A stretch of 64,000 nucleotides of DNA from Sphaerisporangium krabiense (GTDB lineage Bacteria; Actinomycetota; Actinomycetes; Streptosporangiales; Streptosporangiaceae). Below the pieces are notes generated by a model. It searched no databases, was not told the DNA's origin, and saw nothing but the letters and a program-made list of their open reading frames with translations. Below are positions 59,065 to 64,000 of the stretch, in pieces. The first letter of the stretch is position 1. The number at the start of each line of letters is the position of its first letter. The DNA lies in contig NZ_JACHBR010000001.1 in NCBI RefSeq assembly GCF_014200435.1, positions 434,001 to 498,000 of the forward strand, given 5' to 3'. Made by a program: the position numbers and the translations under genes.

Positions 59065-60228
59065 TTACTTCAGAAGCTGGCGGGCCATGACCAGGCGCTG
59101 GATCTGGTTGGTGCCCTCGTAGATTTGGGTGATCTTGGCGTCGCGCATCATGCGTTCGACCGGGTAGTCGCGGGTGTAGCCGTAGCCGCCGAGGAGTTGG
59201 ACGGCGTCGGTGGTGATCTCCATGGCGGCGTCGGAGGCGGCGGTCTTGGCGGCGCTGGAGAAGAAGGTCAGGTCGGGGATCTTCTCGCCGTGCATGGCCC
59301 GTTCGGACTTGGCGGCGGCGGCGTAGGTGAGCTGGCGGGCGGCCTCCAGCTTCATGGCCATGTCGGCGATCATGAACTGGAGGCCCTGGAACTCGGCGAT
59401 GGACTTGCCGAACTGCTTGCGCTCCTTGACGTACCCGATGGCGTAGTCGAGGGCGCCCTGGGCGATGCCGAGGGCCTGGGCGGCGATCGTCACGCGGGTG
59501 TGGTCGAGGGTGGCGAGGGCGGTCCTGAAGCCGGTGCCCTCCTCGCCGATGATCCGGTCGGCCGGAACGCGCACGTTCTCCAGGATCACCTGGCGCGTGG
59601 GCGAGCCCTTGATGCCGAGCTTGCGCTCCTTGGCGCCGAAGCTCACGCCCTCGTCGCCCTTCTCGACGACGAAGGCGGAGATGCCGCGGGCGCCGGCGGA
59701 GGGGTCGGTCACGGCCATGACCGTGTAGAACTCCGACACGCCCGCGTTGGTGATCCACATCTTGGTGCCGTTCAGCACGTAGTGGTCGCCGTCCCTGACG
59801 GCGCGGGTCTTCATCGCGGCGGCGTCGGAACCGGCCTCCGGCTCGGACAGCGCGTAGGAGAACATGCCCTCGCCGCGCGCCACGGCGGGGAGGTACCGCT
59901 GTTTGAGCTCCTCGGAGGCGGAGAGAAGCAGGGGCACGGTGCCCAGCTTGTTGACGGCGGGGATGAGGGAGGAGGACGCGCAGGCGCGCGCGACCTCCTC
60001 GATGACGATCACGGCGGCGAGCGCGTCGCCCCCGGCCCCGCCATACTGCTCGGGAACGTGGACGGCGTGCAGTTCGGCGGCCACGAGCGCCTTGTACGCC
60101 TCCCACGGGAACTCGGCGTTCTCGTCGACGGCGGCGGCGTACGGAGCGATCTTGTCGTCGGCGAGGGACCGTACGGTCTCACGCAGCATCTCGTGCTCTT
60201 CTGCGGGCGCGTACAGAGGAAAGCTCAT
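59065..60228 (-). CDS. Acyl-CoA dehydrogenase
   Basis: 387 residues, normal family length. It has the FAD/substrate signatures [20 protein letters not shown] near residue 128 and [20 protein letters not shown] near residue 345, and the catalytic-base region [20 protein letters not shown] at the C-terminus, with Glu in YEGTNQIQ. It catalyses alpha-beta dehydrogenation of an acyl-CoA, passing electrons to ETF; chain specificity cannot be read. The ATG at 60228 has no ribosome-binding site but a TACTAT box six bases upstream. An open frame continues far upstream antisense to the UDP-glucose dehydrogenase but is not coding. Divergent from that gene. Confidence 0.94.
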   Translation of the reverse strand: MSFPLYAPAEEHEMLRETVRSLADDKIAPYAAAVDENAEFPWEAYKALVAAELHAVHVPEQYGGAGGDALAAVIVIEEVARACASSSLIPAVNKLGTVPLLLSASEELKQRYLPAVARGEGMFSYALSEPEAGSDAAAMKTRAVRDGDHYVLNGTKMWITNAGVSEFYTVMAVTDPSAGARGISAFVVEKGDEGVSFGAKERKLGIKGSPTRQVILENVRVPADRIIGEEGTGFRTALATLDHTRVTIAAQALGIAQGALDYAIGYVKERKQFGKSIAEFQGLQFMIADMAMKLEAARQLTYAAAAKSERAMHGEKIPDLTFFSSAAKTAASDAAMEITTDAVQLLGGYGYTRDYPVERMMRDAKITQIYEGTNQIQRLVMARQLLK

Positions 60229-60234
60229 AGACAA

Positions 60235-60240
60235 ATAGTA
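60235..60240 (-). promoter_or_regulatory. Probable -10 box of a leaderless acyl-CoA dehydrogenase transcript
   Basis: TACTAT on the minus strand ends six bases before the ATG, without a ribosome-binding site between. This is a good match to the actinobacterial leaderless pattern. Confidence 0.6.
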
Positions 60241-60402
60241 GGACGTCCAACAATACGGGAGCTGAACCAGGGGTATATGGACAGCACGCTCCGGCGAAAT
60301 GTCCGGTTTGTACTGTTGCGACGGCCCGGGGGGCCGGTAACATGCCTCGGCAACGTAACGGTAAAGATGGGGTCGACACTGGAACATGGAAGGAGCACGC
60401 AC

Positions 60403-61722
60403 GTGTCCTATCGCCTGACGGTCCTCGGGACCGGATACCTGGGTGCCACACACGCGGCGTGCATGGCCGCCCTGGGCTACGAGGTCCTCGGCCTGGACGT
60501 GGACCCCGGCAAGATCGCCCGCCTCTCCGCCGGAGAACTCCCGATACACGAACCCGGCCTGGAGGAGCTGCTCCGGCAGGGCCTCGCGTCGGGGCGACTC
60601 CGTTTCACCACCTCCTACGAGGAGGCCGCCGAGTTCGGCGACGTCCACTTCATCTGCGTCGGCACGCCGCAGAAGAAGGGCGAGTACGCCGCGGACGTCT
60701 CCTACCTGGACGCGGTCGCCGAGTCCCTGGCTCCGCACCTCACCCGCGAGTGCGTGGTCGTCGGCAAGTCGACCGTCCCCGTCGGCACGGCCCAGCGCCT
60801 GGCCGACAAGCTCGTACGGCTGGCCCCCGCCGGGGAGCTGGTCGAGATGGTCTGGAACCCCGAGTTCCTGCGCGAGGGCTTCGCCGTGCAGGACACGATG
60901 CGCCCCGACCGCATCGTGCTCGGCGTCGTGTCCGACAAGGCGGAGAAGGTCATGCGGGAGGTGTACGAGCCGATGTTGTCCGAGGGCACCTCGCTCGTCA
61001 TCACCGACTACCCCACCTCCGAGCTGGTCAAGGTCGCGGCGAACGCCTTCCTGGCCACCAAGATCTCCTTCATCAACGCCATGGCCGAGGTCTGCGAGGC
61101 CGCGCACGCCGACGTCAAGGACCTGTCGCTGGCGCTGTCCTTCGACGAGCGCATCGGCGGCCGGTTCCTCAACCCGGGGCTCGGGTTCGGCGGCGGCTGC
61201 CTGCCCAAGGACATCCGGGCGTTCATGGCGCGCGCGGGAGAGCTCGGCGCCGACCAGGCGCTGACGTTCCTGCGCGAGGTGGACGCCATCAACATGCGCC
61301 GCAGGGCCCGCATGGTCGACCTGGCCAGGGAACTGGCCGGGGGCTCGTTCCGGGGGTGCTCGGTCGCGGTGCTCGGCGCGGCGTTCAAACCGAACTCCGA
61401 CGACATCCGCGACTCGCCGGCGCTGGACGTCGCCGTCAAGATCCGCGAGCAGGGCGGGCAGGTCACGGTGTACGACCCGGTGGCCATGGACAACGCGCGC
61501 AGGGCCCACCCCACCCTCGGGCTCGGCTCCTCGGCGCTGGAGGCGGCGCGCGGCGCGCACGTCGTGCTGCTGCTGACCGAATGGCAGGAGTTCATCGACC
61601 TCGACCCCGAGGAGCTCGGCGGGGTCGTGTCCGCGCGCAAGATCGTGGACGGCCGCAACGCCCTGGACGCCGAGACCTGGCGGGCCGCGGGCTGGCACTA
61701 CCGCGCGCTCGGCCGCCCGTAG
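60403..61722 (+). CDS. UDP-glucose/GDP-mannose dehydrogenase family protein, probably UDP-glucose 6-dehydrogenase
   Basis: 439 residues. [20 protein letters not shown] is the NAD Rossmann start, [20 protein letters not shown] and [18 protein letters not shown] follow (catalytic Cys near residue 267, Lys in [13 protein letters not shown]), and [16 protein letters not shown] is in the C-terminal domain. It oxidises a nucleotide sugar twice to the uronic acid, supplying UDP-glucuronate for surface glycans such as those of the 3-30 kb loci. GTG start with AAGGAG eight bases upstream. A terminator follows. Divergent from the acyl-CoA dehydrogenase. Confidence 0.92.
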   Translation: MSYRLTVLGTGYLGATHAACMAALGYEVLGLDVDPGKIARLSAGELPIHEPGLEELLRQGLASGRLRFTTSYEEAAEFGDVHFICVGTPQKKGEYAADVSYLDAVAESLAPHLTRECVVVGKSTVPVGTAQRLADKLVRLAPAGELVEMVWNPEFLREGFAVQDTMRPDRIVLGVVSDKAEKVMREVYEPMLSEGTSLVITDYPTSELVKVAANAFLATKISFINAMAEVCEAAHADVKDLSLALSFDERIGGRFLNPGLGFGGGCLPKDIRAFMARAGELGADQALTFLREVDAINMRRRARMVDLARELAGGSFRGCSVAVLGAAFKPNSDDIRDSPALDVAVKIREQGGQVTVYDPVAMDNARRAHPTLGLGSSALEAARGAHVVLLLTEWQEFIDLDPEELGGVVSARKIVDGRNALDAETWRAAGWHYRALGRP

Positions 61723-61764
61723 CCGCGGGCATCGTCGCCCGTGACCACGGGCATCGTCGGCCGT

Positions 61765-61794
61765 AGGGCCGCTCCGTTACGGAGTGGCCCTTTT
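61765..61794 (+). terminator. Rho-independent terminator after the nucleotide-sugar dehydrogenase gene
   Basis: AGGGCCGCTCCG (61765-61776), loop TTA, CGGAGTGGCCCT (61780-61791), one G-T wobble, then TTT (TTTT in all). It lies between convergent genes and has the T-run only for the plus strand. Confidence 0.85.
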
Positions 61795-61816
61795 CCGCGT
61801 CATGCCGGAAATATCG

Positions 61817-62353
61817 CTACGCGCCCAGGTTCGACGCCTCGGCGCGCAGCCGCTCGCCCTTGGCGTACGCCTGGGCCTTGAGCGCGTCCTGGAACTCCGA
61901 CATCTTGCCCCGCAACCCCTCGTCGGAGGCGGCCAGAATGCGCACGGCCAGCAGGCCCGCGTTGCGCGCGCCGCCGACCGCGACCGTGGCCACCGGCACC
62001 CCGGCCGGCATCTGGACGATCGACAGCAGGGAGTCCATGCCGTCCAGGTACTTCAGCGGCACGGGGACGCCGATCACCGGCAGCGGGGTGACCGAGGCCA
62101 GCATGCCCGGCAGGTGGGCGGCTCCCCCCGCCCCGGCGATGATGACCCGGAGCCCCCGCCCGGCGGCGCGCTCGCCGTAGTCGATCATCTCGCGCGGCAT
62201 GCGGTGCGCCGAGACGACGTCCGCCTCGAAGGGGACGCCGAACTCGGCCAGGGCCTCGGCGGCGAGCCGCATCACCGGCCAGTCCGAGTCGCTGCCCATC
62301 ACGATGCCGACCACGGGGCCGACCAGGGGGCCGGGCACCGGCGCGGCGCTCAC
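61817..62353 (-). CDS. purE: N5-carboxyaminoimidazole ribonucleotide mutase
   Basis: 178 residues. [20 protein letters not shown] near residue 15 and [19 protein letters not shown] near residue 45 with the SAHR catalytic His, then [17 protein letters not shown] and [20 protein letters not shown]. It converts N5-CAIR to CAIR in purine synthesis, the step after PurK. GTG start overlaps the purK stop (GTGA), so the two are coupled. Normal PurE length plus a short Pro-rich head. Confidence 0.96.
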   Translation of the reverse strand: MSAAPVPGPLVGPVVGIVMGSDSDWPVMRLAAEALAEFGVPFEADVVSAHRMPREMIDYGERAAGRGLRVIIAGAGGAAHLPGMLASVTPLPVIGVPVPLKYLDGMDSLLSIVQMPAGVPVATVAVGGARNAGLLAVRILAASDEGLRGKMSEFQDALKAQAYAKGERLRAEASNLGA

Positions 62354-63519
62354 ACGTACTCCCCGGTGGCGAGGTGGACGGCGGCGTGCCGGGCCCGGGC
62401 GCGCACCTCGTCCAGGTCGGCGCCGAGCGCGGTGACGTGCCCGATCTTGCGGCCCGGGCGGACCTCCTTGCCGTAGAAGTGGACCTTCACGCCGGGGTCG
62501 TGCGCCATGACGTGCTCGTAGCGGCGGAAGACGTCGGGATCGGCGCCGCCGAGCACGTTGGCCATGACCACGACGGGCGCGGCCGGCGCGGGCGAGCCGA
62601 GCGGGAGGTCGAGGACGGCGCGCAGGTGCTGCTCGAACTGCGAGGTGCGGGCGCCCTCGATCGTCCAGTGGCCGCTGTTGTGCGGGCGCATGGCCAGCTC
62701 GTTCACCACGAAGCCGCCGCCGGGGAGCTGGAACATCTCGACGGCCAGCAGGCCGGTCACTCCCAGCTCGTTGGCGATCTTGAGGGCGACGTGCTGGGCG
62801 TGGGCCGCGTGCTCGGGGTCCAGGCCGGGGGCGGGGGCGATGACCTCGACGCAGATGCCGTCCCGCTGGACGGTCTCGACGACGGGGTAGCTGACCCCCT
62901 GGCCGTGCGGCGAGCGGGCGACCAGCACGGCGACCTCGCGCTCGAACGGCACGAACGCCTCGGCGATCAGCTCGGTGCCGGAGGCGAGCACGTCGGCGGC
63001 GTCCGCGGCCGATTCGCAGACCCAGACGCCCCGGCCGTCGTACCCGCCGCGCGCGGCCTTGAGCACGACCGGCCAGCCGTGCTCCGCGCCGAAGCCCTCG
63101 ACGTCCGCGGCGGAGGCCACCCGGGCCCAGGCCGGGCAGGGCGCGCCGATCGCGGTCAGGCGCTCGCGCATGACCGCCTTGTCCTGGGCGTGCACCAGGG
63201 CGGCCGCGCCGGGCCGTACGGCGACGCCTCCGGCGGCCAGCGCCTCGATGTGGCCGGTCGGCACGTGCTCGTGGTCGAAGGTGATCACGTCGCAACCCTC
63301 GGCGAACGCGCGCAGCGCGCCGAGGTCGCGGTAGTCGCCGAGCCTGGTGTCGGCGATCACCCGCGCGGCGCTCTCGTCGAAGGAGTTGGCGAGCACGCGC
63401 AGGTCGACGCCGAGCGCGATGGCGGCCTGCTGGGTCATGCGGGCGAGCTGGCCCGCTCCCACCATGCCGACGACGGGCCCGGTGGGAGGTACCACCCTCC
63501 TGGTCACATCACTGGTCAC
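62350..63519 (-). CDS. purK: 5-(carboxyamino)imidazole ribonucleotide synthase
   Basis: 389 residues of the ATP-grasp fold: [20 protein letters not shown] at the start, [20 protein letters not shown] near residue 147 (ATP-binding Lys and Gly loop), [20 protein letters not shown] near residue 273 (NE and RPHNSGH). It makes N5-CAIR from AIR, bicarbonate and ATP. GTG start. It precedes purE with a four-base overlap. The upstream gene ends 24 bases before it in the same direction and may be part of the operon. Confidence 0.96.
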   Translation of the reverse strand: MTSDVTRRVVPPTGPVVGMVGAGQLARMTQQAAIALGVDLRVLANSFDESAARVIADTRLGDYRDLGALRAFAEGCDVITFDHEHVPTGHIEALAAGGVAVRPGAAALVHAQDKAVMRERLTAIGAPCPAWARVASAADVEGFGAEHGWPVVLKAARGGYDGRGVWVCESAADAADVLASGTELIAEAFVPFEREVAVLVARSPHGQGVSYPVVETVQRDGICVEVIAPAPGLDPEHAAHAQHVALKIANELGVTGLLAVEMFQLPGGGFVVNELAMRPHNSGHWTIEGARTSQFEQHLRAVLDLPLGSPAPAAPVVVMANVLGGADPDVFRRYEHVMAHDPGVKVHFYGKEVRPGRKIGHVTALGADLDEVRARARHAAVHLATGEYV

Positions 63520-63543
63520 AAGCCCAAACCCTACCGAGCGCGC

Positions 63544-64000
63544 TCAGGTGGCCGTGATGTCGGCCAGGGACCTGCGCAGGGCGACGGTCCGCATGGTCCC
63601 GTCGGCGCCGGCCTCGGTGGCCAGGACGATCAGTTCGGTGGCGGTGAGGGTCCTCGGATGGGTCTTGCCGGTGAAGTGGCGTACGGCGGCGGCGCCGAAG
63701 AGGGGGTGGTCCACCTCGCCGCGACGGCCCCGCTGCCGGTAGGCGATCGTGAGGGCGTGGAAGACCAGCGCGCCGCCGCCCTCCAGGGCCAGGGCCCGGG
63801 TCTCGCCGGGCACGAGCCGGACGTCCACGTCGAGCCGGTCGGGCCGCACCCGCGCGGCCTCGCCCGCCAGCTCGTCGCGCAGACGGGTGACCGCGTCCCG
63901 CGCGGCGAACCGGACGCCGCTCAGCCCGGCCGGGTCGGTCAGGTAGGCCAGGTGCTTCTGCGGCACGAGCCGGGCGCGCAGGCCGTCCTCCGGGTCGTCG
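63544..64000 (-). CDS. Unidentified protein, C-terminal part, truncated by the window edge
   Basis: The open frame runs past base 64000; about 152 residues are visible. The sequence is a compact alpha/beta type with DVDVRLVPGETRALALEGGG, LVFHALTIAYRQRGRRGEV and HFTGKTHPRTLTATELIVLA. I do not recognise a family or any catalytic motif. The segment LTATELIVLATEAG resembles a helix-turn-helix only superficially. It lies 24 bases upstream of purK on the same strand. Confidence 0.6.
   Translation of the reverse strand, partial: DDPEDGLRARLVPQKHLAYLTDPAGLSGVRFAARDAVTRLRDELAGEAARVRPDRLDVDVRLVPGETRALALEGGGALVFHALTIAYRQRGRRGEVDHPLFGAAAVRHFTGKTHPRTLTATELIVLATEAGADGTMRTVALRRSLADITAT

Noticed and set aside
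60229-61698. Minus-strand open frame extending the acyl-CoA dehydrogenase N-terminus by about 490 codons
   Set aside because: It is antisense to the nucleotide-sugar dehydrogenase and has no domain features; the normal family start is at 60228.

Overview
High-GC actinomycete chromosome, most like the Streptosporangiaceae/Thermomonosporaceae/Streptomycetaceae side of the phylum. The grounds are very high third-position GC, frequent GTG/TTG starts, several leaderless -10 layouts (TAnnnT about six bases before the start), an FO synthase for coenzyme F420, a DUF397 protein, an anti-sigma-type ATPase, a BTAD/NB-ARC (SARP/AfsR) regulator, two LytR-CpsA-Psr proteins and GTGA/ATGA start-stop overlaps. 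No rRNA, tRNA or CRISPR array was found.

Layout. 1-2.7 kb: fbiC (cut by the window edge), a small membrane peptide and an AlkA-like DNA glycosylase. 2.8-18 kb: a cell-surface glycan block with glycosyltransferases (GT4, GT4, GT2, GT4), a methyltransferase coupled to a flippase-like membrane protein, two large multi-pass membrane proteins, an LCP ligase and a membrane acyltransferase with a collagen-like tail. 17.6-20.4 kb: small orphans (acetoacetate decarboxylase fold, nucleotidyltransferase, DUF397, ATPase, VOC protein). 20.5-31.1 kb: a polyol-phosphate locus. It holds a glycerol-1-phosphate-dehydrogenase-like enzyme, a sugar/choline-type nucleotidyltransferase, two CDP-alcohol phosphotransferases, a cytidylyltransferase-SDR fusion (CDP-ribitol type), two GT2 enzymes and a second LCP ligase. 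Read together these could make CDP-activated alditols, build a teichoic-acid-like polymer or polar lipid, and attach polymer to peptidoglycan.

31.1-32.4 kb is a decayed IS200/IS605 element whose end overlaps the LCP stop codon; purC follows. 33.4-43.1 kb is the most unusual region: a KASIII-like ketosynthase divergent from a run of AfsA-family enzyme, isoprenylcysteine-methyltransferase-like protein, PEP-utilising phosphotransferase, UbiA-type prenyltransferase, cytochrome P450 and nitroreductase. It looks like an undescribed small biosynthetic cluster related in logic to butenolide/methylenomycin-type pathways. 43.3-51.1 kb is a complete narGHJI respiratory nitrate reductase operon with a TDT-family transporter translationally coupled at its end.

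51.2-58.8 kb: SnoaL-like protein, SARP regulator, a secreted NlpC/P60-type protein with VCBS/FG-GAP repeats behind helically phased CTGAA repeats (a candidate SARP operator), a VanX-like dipeptidase and a GNAT-AAA fusion. 59-64 kb: acyl-CoA dehydrogenase divergent from a UDP-glucose dehydrogenase, then purE/purK and an unidentified gene running off the end.
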